NCBI GenBank assembly: GCA_029881995.1
Contig: JAOULO010000001.1
Location: 1 to 64,000 of the forward strand
Source: Gammaproteobacteria bacterium
GTDB lineage: Bacteria; Pseudomonadota; Gammaproteobacteria; UBA6429; Thiohalophilaceae
Direction: 5' to 3'
DNA length: 64,000 nucleotides
The notes beneath the pieces were generated by a model that was not told the origin of the DNA, searched no databases, and worked only from the letters and a program-made list of their open reading frames with translations. The position numbers and the translations under genes are program-made. Every line of letters starts with the position of its first letter. The stretch's first letter is position 1. This document shows positions 9,098-16,875 of the stretch, in pieces.

Positions 9098-10386
9098 ATC
9101 TGTACCTTCCATAATGGTGCTGTGACAATCTTCAGACAGGCATGGGCCTTACGCAGGGCCTGCTCGACCTCTTCCACGTGTTCGCCACGGGCAAAAATAA
9201 ATCCCAGGTAACTCCCCCCCTCGGGCAGGGGTATCAGTTCATAACCTTCACGAATCTGGATATTGACCTCTTCGATGAGTGGTACCTGTTGGGCGGTCAA
9301 TAGTCCTTCTATCCTTTTCAAAATACCGGCTTCAGGAATGGGTATCATTAACACACCGGCCGCCTCATCCTGGCGTTCCAGGGCAAGACGTTCACCACGG
9401 GCATGTGCCAAGACCAGTTCTTCCAGGCTATAGCCGGTTCCAAATGTTAATAATCGACCGCACAAACCACCGATGGTACGAGCCGCCATCTCCAGCAAAA
9501 AGACCCCATTTTCGTTAATGCGGCATTCGGCATGGATGGGGCCTTCCACCAGTCCATAGGCCTGACAGGCTGTCTCTAATTGCTGGTAAATCTGTTGTTG
9601 TACGTCTTCAGAAAATCGTGATGGAGTCAGGTAATAGGTCTCTTCAAAATAAGGACCGTTCATGGGATCGGGTTTATCAAAAACGGTCAGGATTTCCAAA
9701 TTACCCTGATAGAGCATCCCCTCAACAGCCACTTCTTGCCCAGGAATAAATTCCTCCAGTAACAGGGTATGGCGCACATCATCAGGTAAAGCACCTTCGT
9801 TCTCGAGGATATTTTCCACCCTTGCCACGGCCTCCGCCAATTCACCGATCTCATCTACCCTGATCACGCCGCGACTGGCCGACAGGCCAACCGGTTTTAA
9901 CACGCAGGGGAACTGCAACCCTTCACACTGTGATGCCAGGGGCTCAAGAAGATTGAGTATCCTGAAACTGGGAATATTGACCTTGAACCTGGCCAGTTGC
10001 TGACGGGCATGGTCCTTGCGGTTTGCCAGCTGCACGGCTTTGACAGGGTTATGGGGCAGACCCAACTTTGCTGCCACCCTGGTGGCAATCTCGGTGGAAC
10101 TGTCATCAGTACCAATAATCCCTGTGAATGGGTGTTTCTCGGCCTCTTCAAGAATTCGCCTTACCGCCTCATCGATTTCCTGCAGATTGATCTGCAGACC
10201 CTGGGCATACTCACTCACGATGGAGTATTTCCCCTGGGAAGCAATCAGGACATCACATTGCTGCTGCCTGGCAGCCTGAATAAATGGGGATGTGCGATAA
10301 CTGCCATGAGGGGCAATAATGAGAACGCGAGGGGTTTGCGTGTTCGGCACCCGGGCAGGTTCCGAACACGCAGCAGAAGATTTCAT
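9094..10386 (-). CDS. ATP-grasp ligase-like protein
   Basis: A 430-residue protein with the three-part ATP-grasp layout. A Rossmann-like N-terminus (about 18-110, 'RVLIIAPHGSYRTSPFIQAA') is followed by the ATP-binding core, with 'FPCVLKPVGLSASRGVIRV' near residue 160 and 'LLLEEFIPGQEVAVEG' near 220. A metal-binding part has 'GPIHAECRINENGVFLLEMA' and 'RTIGGLCGR'. Such proteins join a carboxylate to an amine or other nucleophile through an acyl phosphate. The substrate is not readable. It sits between the A-type Fe-S carrier (18 bases upstream) and the radical SAM gene (4-base overlap), which suggests a shared modification pathway. Confidence 0.8.
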   Translation of the reverse strand: MKSSAACSEPARVPNTQTPRVLIIAPHGSYRTSPFIQAARQQQCDVLIASQGKYSIVSEYAQGLQINLQEIDEAVRRILEEAEKHPFTGIIGTDDSSTEIATRVAAKLGLPHNPVKAVQLANRKDHARQQLARFKVNIPSFRILNLLEPLASQCEGLQFPCVLKPVGLSASRGVIRVDEIGELAEAVARVENILENEGALPDDVRHTLLLEEFIPGQEVAVEGMLYQGNLEILTVFDKPDPMNGPYFEETYYLTPSRFSEDVQQQIYQQLETACQAYGLVEGPIHAECRINENGVFLLEMAARTIGGLCGRLLTFGTGYSLEELVLAHARGERLALERQDEAAGVLMIPIPEAGILKRIEGLLTAQQVPLIEEVNIQIREGYELIPLPEGGSYLGFIFARGEHVEEVEQALRKAHACLKIVTAPLWKVQI

Positions 10387-10404
10387 CAGGATAATTGAGT
10401 CGGC

Positions 10405-10782
10405 TTAGGCGCCACAGCCGCCACCACCACAACCCCCACAGGCGCCGGTTCCACCCACGGCCTGGAAGACATTATTGAAGACAAAGGAGGCATTCAGGCC
10501 ATTCTCAACAAAATCGATGTCACACCCCTTCAGGTAGCTCAGGGCAATGGCATCCACCATCAATTTGTAACCTTCACCTTCCAGCACCTTGTCGTAGGGA
10601 TGCGTGCCATCCGCATAGGTCATTCCATAGGTCATGCCACCACACCCACCGCCGGTCACAAAGACACGGATACCCTCAATACCGTCTTCGGCATTGTCCA
10701 TCAGGCCTTTCATCTGTTCTGCGGCGGAGGCGCTCATTTTGATTTCGTCATTGATTGCTGTGGAAAATACTGCCTGTGTCAT
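10405..10782 (-). CDS. A-type iron-sulfur carrier (ErpA/IscA/HesB family)
   Basis: A 125-residue A-type carrier that receives and hands on Fe-S clusters. The first ligand cysteine lies in 'TGGGCGGMTYGM'. The C-terminal ligands lie in 'GACGGCGGGGCGA', where three cysteines are spaced C-x2-C-x4-C instead of the usual C-x-C. ATG 10782 was chosen because AAGAGAG is placed correctly before it; the longer GTG at 10800 overlaps that ribosome binding site. First gene of a probable operon with the ATP-grasp and radical SAM genes, which fits a role in maturing the radical SAM clusters. Divergent from yggX, another iron-related gene. Confidence 0.85.
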   Translation of the reverse strand: MTQAVFSTAINDEIKMSASAAEQMKGLMDNAEDGIEGIRVFVTGGGCGGMTYGMTYADGTHPYDKVLEGEGYKLMVDAIALSYLKGCDIDFVENGLNASFVFNNVFQAVGGTGACGGCGGGGCGA

Positions 10783-10939
10783 GGTTAAATCTCTCTTCAC
10801 TGGTTATGCTTTACACCTGTCTGAAAAACCCCGATAATACCCGAGTTAATTAGTCGGATTATATCACATATCGTGGTCATATATAGACTGTATATCTGCA
10901 TATTAATCGATCATTTCAAGTTGTTGGAGTAATAATAGT
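10783..10939. promoter_or_regulatory. divergent promoter region, Fe-S carrier / yggX
   Basis: The 157-base gap separates two divergently read iron-related genes and must hold both promoters. It is AT-rich around 10850-10920. I see no clear Fur or IscR box by eye. Confidence 0.4.
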
Positions 10940-11224
10940 ATGTCACGCACGGTTTTCTGTCAGGTTTTGCAACGTGAAGCCCCCGGACTCGATACCCCGC
11001 CTTATCACGGTGATCTGGGTGAGCGTATTTTTGAAAATGTGTCAGCAGAAGGCTGGAAGCAATGGCTGGACCGCCTGACGATTATTATCAACGAGAATCG
11101 CCTGAATACCGCCGATCCCGGCAGTATGCAGGTTATTGAACAGCACATGGTCGGTTTCCTGTTCAAAGAAGGTGACCTCGGACAGATGCCAAGCGGCTTT
11201 GTCCCTCAGGGTGCCAAGAAATAA
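10940..11224 (+). CDS. yggX: Fe(II)-trafficking protein YggX
   Basis: A 94-residue cytoplasmic protein matching YggX from start to end: 'MSRTVFCQVLQREAPGLD' with the single conserved cysteine at position 7, 'PYPG'-like 'PYHGDLGERI', 'GWKQWL' and 'HMVGFLF'. YggX helps protect Fe-S clusters from oxidative damage and influences iron handling. A nudix gene follows after six bases, so the two are co-transcribed. Confidence 0.95.
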   Translation: MSRTVFCQVLQREAPGLDTPPYHGDLGERIFENVSAEGWKQWLDRLTIIINENRLNTADPGSMQVIEQHMVGFLFKEGDLGQMPSGFVPQGAKK

Positions 11225-11230
11225 TATCAG

Positions 11231-11785
11231 ATGAAATTCTGTAGTGAATGTGGCAAACCGGTGGTCTTTCGGATCCCGGAAGGCGATAACCTGCCCCGTT
11301 ACATTTGTGAACACTGCGAGACCATCCACTACCAGAACCCCAAGATCGTCACCGGTTGTATCCCAGTCTGGGAAGATAAAATTTTGCTCTGTAAAAGGGC
11401 CATTGAACCACGCTATGGACGCTGGACCCTCCCTGCCGGATTCATGGAAAACAAAGAAACCCTGGAACAGGCCGCCATGCGCGAGTGCTATGAAGAGGCC
11501 ATGGCTAATGTAGAACTTGAGGGACTGTACACCATGTTCAGCCTGCCCCATGTGAATCAGGTTTATGTGATGTATCGGGCCCGTTTACTGGATCTGGATT
11601 TTGGTCCCGGTAGTGAAAGTCTGGAAGTCGATCTGTTTCTAGAGCAGGACATCCCCTGGCAGGAACTGGCCTTTCGAACCATCACTCATACGCTCGAATT
11701 TTATTTCGAAGACAGAAAATCCAGTCACTTTAATCTGCATACTCGAGACCTGTATGCTGATGCCAAACCAGTAGGCACAAATTAA
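11231..11785 (+). CDS. Nudix hydrolase with N-terminal zinc ribbon
   Basis: The 184-residue protein opens with a four-cysteine zinc ribbon ('CSECG' at 4-8 and 'CEHCE' near 27). The Nudix domain follows at about 38-165. The Nudix box 'GFMENKETLEQAAMRECYEE' is present, but the glycine after the REXXEE motif is not conserved ('EEAMANV'). It resembles NADH-pyrophosphatase-like and ADP-ribose hydrolase-like Nudix proteins of proteobacteria that hydrolyse nucleoside diphosphate derivatives. The exact substrate is unknown. It lies six bases after yggX. Confidence 0.88.
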   Translation: MKFCSECGKPVVFRIPEGDNLPRYICEHCETIHYQNPKIVTGCIPVWEDKILLCKRAIEPRYGRWTLPAGFMENKETLEQAAMRECYEEAMANVELEGLYTMFSLPHVNQVYVMYRARLLDLDFGPGSESLEVDLFLEQDIPWQELAFRTITHTLEFYFEDRKSSHFNLHTRDLYADAKPVGTN

Positions 11786-11790
11786 CCATC

Positions 11791-11807
11791 AACTCTTGTT
11801 AAGAGTT
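11791..11807 (+). terminator. short hairpin after nudix gene
   Basis: A perfect 7-bp stem (AACTCTT / AAGAGTT) with a 3-base loop lies five bases after the nudix stop. No T run follows, so it is a weak terminator candidate. Confidence 0.3.
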
Positions 11808-11942
11808 ACCCATTATTAAATACTGATCACCATTGTACGATAAGTACACAATACATTTCACTTTGTAAGTCTGGTCCTACAGACAGTCTGAATAGCGATT
11901 GCTAGTATGCGAACAGGTATCTCCATAAAGGAATGTGTGTCG

Positions 11943-13400
11943 ATGAAAATGGAACGCCTGTCAATTTTATTTTTGATGTTTCATACTCTGGTTGGTTGTA
12001 CTACCAATAACAACAATCAAAACAGTACTCCGGAAACAAAACCCGTTGCTGATGTTATTCCCATTACCATGGCCAATTTGCGTGGCCACCAGGCCTTATA
12101 TAAAGAAGGCTGGTTTGTTATCACATCCAGTGAAGCCGCACTGGCCTATGCCAAAAAGAAATCAGTCATATCATCTCGACAAGCCCTGACCCTGGCTGCC
12201 AATGCTATCGCCAGTGATAGCCAGGAGTATGCAGCATCTCTGGGGAAAAACTGGGAAATATCTAAGCGTCTAGGTAAGCAAACCTTTAAGATGGGTACAC
12301 GCATTACACGTAAGATTTACACAGCCACAACCGGACTTGCTAAATCTCAGGTCGATTATGGAACAAAATCACTGCAGAAAGGCTGGTCACGTTTTGTCAA
12401 AGGAAATCTGCATATCGCCAACCGCACCCAATCAACACGTAACAGGCTGATGCAGCAACCGGGAAACTATTTTAAAAAACTTAATAGAGACTTTTCTAAT
12501 ATTTATCGAATCACAAAAAAAATACAGGGTGATTATTCACTGCATATTGGCAAAACATGGAATAACGCCTTTGGTAAGGCTGCTAAATCATTTGACCATG
12601 AATACCAACGCTCTGGTGAAGCATCCAATTCACTGACTGGTTTATGGCGTATCATCATGGGTTATACCAAGGGACTGTATCAGGGATTATTCCAACCCGC
12701 CGCAAAAACCACCAGTAATCTTGTTAAGGTTGGCTCAAGAGCGACGGCACAGGCCATCTTTCTTCCTGCAGCCACAGCTATCAGTGTTAGTGGACGCACG
12801 ATAGAAACCATTGGTACCACGGTATTTTATACCGGTAAACTGGGCGTTGAGATTCTTTCACCCACTGTTGAAGCAGGCTTGCTAAGTGGCATGGCTATGT
12901 TGTCTTTGGGCACCGCACCTCTGACCTATGTTACAGGTACCAGTATCGGTGCAATCAATCAGGTGGCCTTTACCACGGCAACACCTATTGTCACGGCTGG
13001 TAGTGGCGCGGTATTAACCGCAGCTTCAACCGGAAAGTATGTGGCCTTTGTTAGTTATGATGCAATACGTGGAACCAGCAAGGTTGTCATTAACCAGGCC
13101 AGTGCCGCCGTGGTACTGGGTTATAACGCACTTACTGCTTTACCTGCCCATGCCTTCATGGGCTTAGTCGATAGCGCGGTTTTTCTTGCTTACGATGGCC
13201 CCCGGTTGGTTGTCGCCTATGCCAAAGGTGAAGTTAAAGCTGCTGATGACAAAACTATACGTGTCGATAGCCTGCCCGTTGGCAGTGTCGTAGATCTCAA
13301 GGCGCTCGAGCAAGAAGGTGTGGAAGTAGAGGTCTTATCAGATGATCCTGATGTTATTAAAAAAATCATTAAGGAAATCCCCAATGATGTACGTGAATAG
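11943..13400 (+). CDS. large lipoprotein of unknown family, paralogue A
   Basis: About 485 residues. A lipoprotein signal peptide ends in 'LVGC' (cysteine at residue 19) and leads to an Asn-rich linker. The first half is helical and rich in Lys, Arg and Gln, with repeated 'GKxxxxxxKxGTRITRK'-like segments. From about residue 220 onward it turns into long Gly/Ala/Ser/Thr-rich hydrophobic stretches ('ATAQAIFLPAATAISVSG'). It then ends with 'AYDGPRLVVAYAKGE' and an acidic tail with 'LPVGSVVDLKALEQEG'. The same order occurs in the next gene. ATG 11943 is preferred over 11907 because AAAGGA lies ten bases upstream and the signal peptide starts there. I recognise no family. The hydrophobic segments suggest insertion in or contact with a membrane. 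Confidence 0.75.
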   Translation: MKMERLSILFLMFHTLVGCTTNNNNQNSTPETKPVADVIPITMANLRGHQALYKEGWFVITSSEAALAYAKKKSVISSRQALTLAANAIASDSQEYAASLGKNWEISKRLGKQTFKMGTRITRKIYTATTGLAKSQVDYGTKSLQKGWSRFVKGNLHIANRTQSTRNRLMQQPGNYFKKLNRDFSNIYRITKKIQGDYSLHIGKTWNNAFGKAAKSFDHEYQRSGEASNSLTGLWRIIMGYTKGLYQGLFQPAAKTTSNLVKVGSRATAQAIFLPAATAISVSGRTIETIGTTVFYTGKLGVEILSPTVEAGLLSGMAMLSLGTAPLTYVTGTSIGAINQVAFTTATPIVTAGSGAVLTAASTGKYVAFVSYDAIRGTSKVVINQASAAVVLGYNALTALPAHAFMGLVDSAVFLAYDGPRLVVAYAKGEVKAADDKTIRVDSLPVGSVVDLKALEQEGVEVEVLSDDPDVIKKIIKEIPNDVRE

Positions 13401-15276
13401 GTTTAATAAAACTTTTGGTACGATCAACATCGTTGTAATATTAGCTACGTTGATCTTTCTGCTTTCTGCGTGCAGCACAACGGCTTCCAAAGATGACCCA
13501 TTAAAAAACTCACGTAAACTTATCAAACAAGGTCATGCATCTTTATATAATAACGGTGCCTTCAAAGTACCGTTTACCAAAATCAAACTGATACCTGCTG
13601 GCCATTCTGCCACACAGCTTGCCCTTGATATGATGGGTCTACACGCCCGGCAATCACTCCTGAAATCGTTAAAGAACGCTGCTGACTCAATTTATATTAT
13701 TCCTGCAGGAAGTAAGCTAAGCCTGGACTATGCCAAACGCATTCAGCGTGGCGGCAGAAAGGCTGGTAAAGGTGTGACCGATACAACCCGTCCATTAGGA
13801 AAGCTGATCATTAAACGTTCGCTGACTAAAGGCAAAGACCTGAGCCTTAACTCATGGCGTTTTGGTAAGAAAACAGCAGCAGCCTTATATCAATATGGTG
13901 CAGATATCGCGTCGGGCTCAAAAAATATTGGTAATAGTCTTGCGAATCACATGACAGATACTGGTTCGGTGACTTTAAAAAAATCCTGGCATACTGCAAA
14001 GAAAATCTCCAACAAGACAAATACAAGCGTTACAAAAAACCTACGCTATGCGGGTAATACTTTTGTAAAAGGTTATGTGGCTTTACCCGATAAGCTATCA
14101 AAACGGACTAACAACATTATTGAAGCTGCTAAACCGGACAACTTCACCCGAGGTGTTGTTAAGGCCAATTACCATCGTAAAAAATTCAGCAACATCATGA
14201 CGAATCTGGTGGTCGATGGCACCAGTAAATATACCAGCGATGTGAAATCTGCTTTTGTGAAGGCTGGCGACTCATTCAAACACAGCATAGGTGTAACAGG
14301 TTTTGGGCTGGCTTTTTTAAAATCCACACGCTGGGTACTGCAGGGCGTTTTATGGGATGGACTGGTTAAACCAATCAGTAAAATTGGTGCTGGCTCCATT
14401 GGCTATCTTGCCGTCAACCTGGCCGCCTTTCCTGCCATGGTAGTGGTAAATGAAGGTATTGCCATAACCAACCTGGCAATAGAAGTAAGCTGGAATACTG
14501 CTGGCGCAACCTATGATTTGATAGCACCCAGTACCAAGGCTGCAGTAGCCTCCATCTATAGCCTGTTTCAATTCAGCGTCGGTCACACCCTTGCAGGTAG
14601 CAGCGGCCTGGGAATGGCTGCATTTGGTAGTGGCAGTATTATTACAGGACAAGTGGTAGGCAATACCATTAAAGGGGTCGGTTATATCGCAGGAAAAAGC
14701 GTGCAATATATCGGTGTCCCGATTACTGCCGCCGGGGTAACCCTTGGCTCAGGGACTGTGGGTGTAGTAGCCGGTGGCGCAGGTGTTGTTACGGGTTCTA
14801 CGGTTATGGTCGGTGGTGAAGTGGCCTCTCTCACTACCAATGCCTTTGGGAATATCCTGGCAGGCACCACCCTGGTAGCCGGAACTACGGCATCCGTTGC
14901 TGCTGGGGTTGCTGTTGGTGCCTATGAAGTCACCAAGGCCGTTGTTGTCCCGGTAAGTTATGAACTAGGTGGCGGTATTGTACTGGGTTATACCTCGGTC
15001 AGTCAGTTGGCAGCACATAGTGTACTTGCCGTGGCCGATGCCTCTTATCTCGTACTCTCGCTGGAAGGACCACGCTGGGTGATCTATGCCGTAAAAGGAG
15101 AATTAGGAAATGGTGATGACCTGCCGCCCGGTACCCTGCTTGATCTTGAGGCTATGCAAGACCAGGGTGAAACATTTTATAACTTGCCCGTATCAGATCA
15201 GGAAATGAATGCGGTAGTTGAAAATATCTACCAAGAGTTACCCGTAGAACCTGAACCTGCTAGTGATGAAGAATGA
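13384..15276 (+). CDS. large lipoprotein of unknown family, paralogue B
   Basis: About 630 residues. An N-terminal hydrophobic segment ends in the lipobox 'LLSAC' near residue 31. A Lys/Arg-rich helical region follows (about 50-290). A long Gly/Ala/Val/Thr-rich region (about 300-570) contains at least six hydrophobic stretches, such as 'GTVGVVAGGAGVVTGSTVMV'. The tail has 'SLEGPRWVIYAVKGE' and 'LPPGTLLDLEAMQDQG', equivalent to the tail of the preceding gene. AAGGAA seven bases before ATG 13384 supports this start and gives a 17-base overlap with the upstream gene. Clearly a duplication product; function unknown. Confidence 0.75.
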   Translation: MMYVNRFNKTFGTINIVVILATLIFLLSACSTTASKDDPLKNSRKLIKQGHASLYNNGAFKVPFTKIKLIPAGHSATQLALDMMGLHARQSLLKSLKNAADSIYIIPAGSKLSLDYAKRIQRGGRKAGKGVTDTTRPLGKLIIKRSLTKGKDLSLNSWRFGKKTAAALYQYGADIASGSKNIGNSLANHMTDTGSVTLKKSWHTAKKISNKTNTSVTKNLRYAGNTFVKGYVALPDKLSKRTNNIIEAAKPDNFTRGVVKANYHRKKFSNIMTNLVVDGTSKYTSDVKSAFVKAGDSFKHSIGVTGFGLAFLKSTRWVLQGVLWDGLVKPISKIGAGSIGYLAVNLAAFPAMVVVNEGIAITNLAIEVSWNTAGATYDLIAPSTKAAVASIYSLFQFSVGHTLAGSSGLGMAAFGSGSIITGQVVGNTIKGVGYIAGKSVQYIGVPITAAGVTLGSGTVGVVAGGAGVVTGSTVMVGGEVASLTTNAFGNILAGTTLVAGTTASVAAGVAVGAYEVTKAVVVPVSYELGGGIVLGYTSVSQLAAHSVLAVADASYLVLSLEGPRWVIYAVKGELGNGDDLPPGTLLDLEAMQDQGETFYNLPVSDQEMNAVVENIYQELPVEPEPASDEE

Positions 15277-15304
15277 TAAATAATCTATTAACACACTATC
15301 GAAA

Positions 15305-15733
15305 TCATTCGTTGAGTGCATCTTCCCAATCTGCATCTATCACCTGCCAACGACCCTCGATTTTTTTCCAACTGGATTGAATTTGATATAAGCGACCCCT
15401 GTCAGGCAGGTTTTTCTGGCTCCCTGTCACCAGTATGTGACAACTGACCTCGGCTTCCTCACCCTCAACACTTATCTCAGTATTACTGAGATAGACCCGT
15501 ACAGTGGGATTACCTCGGAAGTGATAATAGAAATATGCCTGAAGTTGCTGTTTACGCATATTACGATTGCCAAGAAAACTGGCATGAAAATGTACCATGA
15601 TGTCAGACAGCTGCTTGTCATCTGCTGCAGCCTGAATTGCCTCCATGGCAAGGATGATCTGTCGTTCATCTGAGTGAGGCTGGTTGCAGGCCGACAACCA
15701 GACCAAAACGATAAAGAAAGAAATTGACCTGAT
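15305..15733 (-). CDS. small lipoprotein, NTF2-like, probable ATC start
   Basis: The mature part is about 125 residues with an alpha/beta pattern like NTF2/SnoaL folds: a helix 'AMEAIQAAADDKQLSDIM', then strands 'VRVYLSNTEISVEG', 'AEVSCHILVTG' and 'WKKIEGRWQVIDADW'. The first ordinary start codon (TTG, 15706) would leave only six residues before the lipobox cysteine in 'LSAC'. A complete signal sequence needs the ATC at 15733, which follows GAGG at a spacing of nine bases. An in-frame TAG lies two codons upstream of that ATC. This makes a non-standard start likely, though a sequence error cannot be excluded. It lies 12 bases after the FAD oxidoreductase stop. Confidence 0.65.
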   Translation of the reverse strand: MRSISFFIVLVWLSACNQPHSDERQIILAMEAIQAAADDKQLSDIMVHFHASFLGNRNMRKQQLQAYFYYHFRGNPTVRVYLSNTEISVEGEEAEVSCHILVTGSQKNLPDRGRLYQIQSSWKKIEGRWQVIDADWEDALNE

Positions 15734-15744
15734 GCAGAACTACC

Positions 15745-16875
15745 TCACTCAAAGACCAGAGGGGCCTGCTGCTTGTGTAAAAACCAGCGATCCATCACCA
15801 CGTGTTGGGCAAACCAGCGCTGGCCTAACAGGTAATGGGCAAATAGTTCTTTTATAGACTGGGGAAGGCGTTCCATTAAATCCGGTGTTGGTTGGCGTTG
15901 ACCAAACCGTTCTGTCAATTGCCTGTAATATGGTTGCAGATTCTGTTGGCTGTATTGGCCTTTGATGTCTCGGATCACTTTAGCGGCCATCATGGCTGAT
16001 TCGACTGCAGGACGTATGCCTTCTCCACTCTGTGGATAGGCCAGGCCTGCGGCATCACCAATCAGCATCACACCATCCTGAATCAATTCGCGTATTGCAT
16101 GGGGATAAAGCAAATAGGCATGACCAGGAAACTTATCTGGCGTATCTGATGGAATCTTACGCTGTTTTTTCAACATCTGGCTAAATTCCGCAACATGCTC
16201 GGTCAGCTTGTTGGTGTCTTCACGTCCCAGCCCGATATTCAGATAGTTTCCTTTGCGAACCACCCAGCCATAGCCTTCCAGATCCTTACAGAAAAACAGT
16301 TCTGGTACTTCCTCGGAGACACTGCATTCAGCCATTTGTTCGGCTGTCATGGCATACTCAATTTCCTGTGCCACAACCGTACGTTCGGCGCTTCCAGGAC
16401 GGGCACCCATGGCGCGGGCTACTGGACAAAAATGCCCTCCCGCTCCCACAACCAGCTTGGCCTTGTAATTATCATTGACCAGCCAGCCATCAGGCTGCTT
16501 TTCCATTTTTGAAAATTTGGTATTCAGGATCAGCTCAGCACCACAGCGTTGTAACAGGTAGTTATCAAACTCTGAGCGGCGAATTCCGTAGCTCACAGGC
16601 TTATCCGACATCGGTGTATCCACTTCCTTGCCACCCATGTGACTGATACGAAAACCGTTTACAGACTGCAATGTGTTGTGTTGCTGGTAATCAGACAAAT
16701 CGATCTGCAGTTCCTGCATGACCTCCGGTGTTACCCATCCAGCACAGGTTTTGTCACGAGGAAAGCTGGCCTTATCGAGAATTGCTACCTTCAAACCACT
16801 ATCACGCAGATACCAGGCCAGAGTGGAACCGGCGGGACCACCACCAACAATCATCACATCATATTCAGTCATCAT
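15745..16875 (-). CDS. FAD-dependent oxidoreductase, geranylgeranyl-reductase family
   Basis: A 376-residue flavoprotein with an N-terminal dinucleotide-binding motif 'GGGPAGSTLA' (residues 11-20). 'GYGWVVRK' in mid-protein and the second FAD motif 'GVMLIGDAAGLAYPQSGEGI' near residue 285 are typical of the geranylgeranyl reductase / PHBH-like family. These enzymes reduce double bonds of isoprenoid or lipid chains, or hydroxylate. Its start codon shares one base with the stop of the cyclopropane-synthase-like gene (TAATG), so the two are translationally coupled and probably act on the same lipid. No signal peptide. Substrate is inferred only. Confidence 0.8.
   Translation of the reverse strand: MMTEYDVMIVGGGPAGSTLAWYLRDSGLKVAILDKASFPRDKTCAGWVTPEVMQELQIDLSDYQQHNTLQSVNGFRISHMGGKEVDTPMSDKPVSYGIRRSEFDNYLLQRCGAELILNTKFSKMEKQPDGWLVNDNYKAKLVVGAGGHFCPVARAMGARPGSAERTVVAQEIEYAMTAEQMAECSVSEEVPELFFCKDLEGYGWVVRKGNYLNIGLGREDTNKLTEHVAEFSQMLKKQRKIPSDTPDKFPGHAYLLYPHAIRELIQDGVMLIGDAAGLAYPQSGEGIRPAVESAMMAAKVIRDIKGQYSQQNLQPYYRQLTERFGQRQPTPDLMERLPQSIKELFAHYLLGQRWFAQHVVMDRWFLHKQQAPLVFE

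Noticed and set aside
10405-10450. Gly/Cys-rich tail as a peptide-precursor core
   Set aside because: It belongs to a normal A-type carrier fold, where C-terminal cysteines are cluster ligands.
11042-11551. 169-codon minus-strand frame
   Set aside because: Antisense to yggX and the nudix gene, both well supported; no family features.
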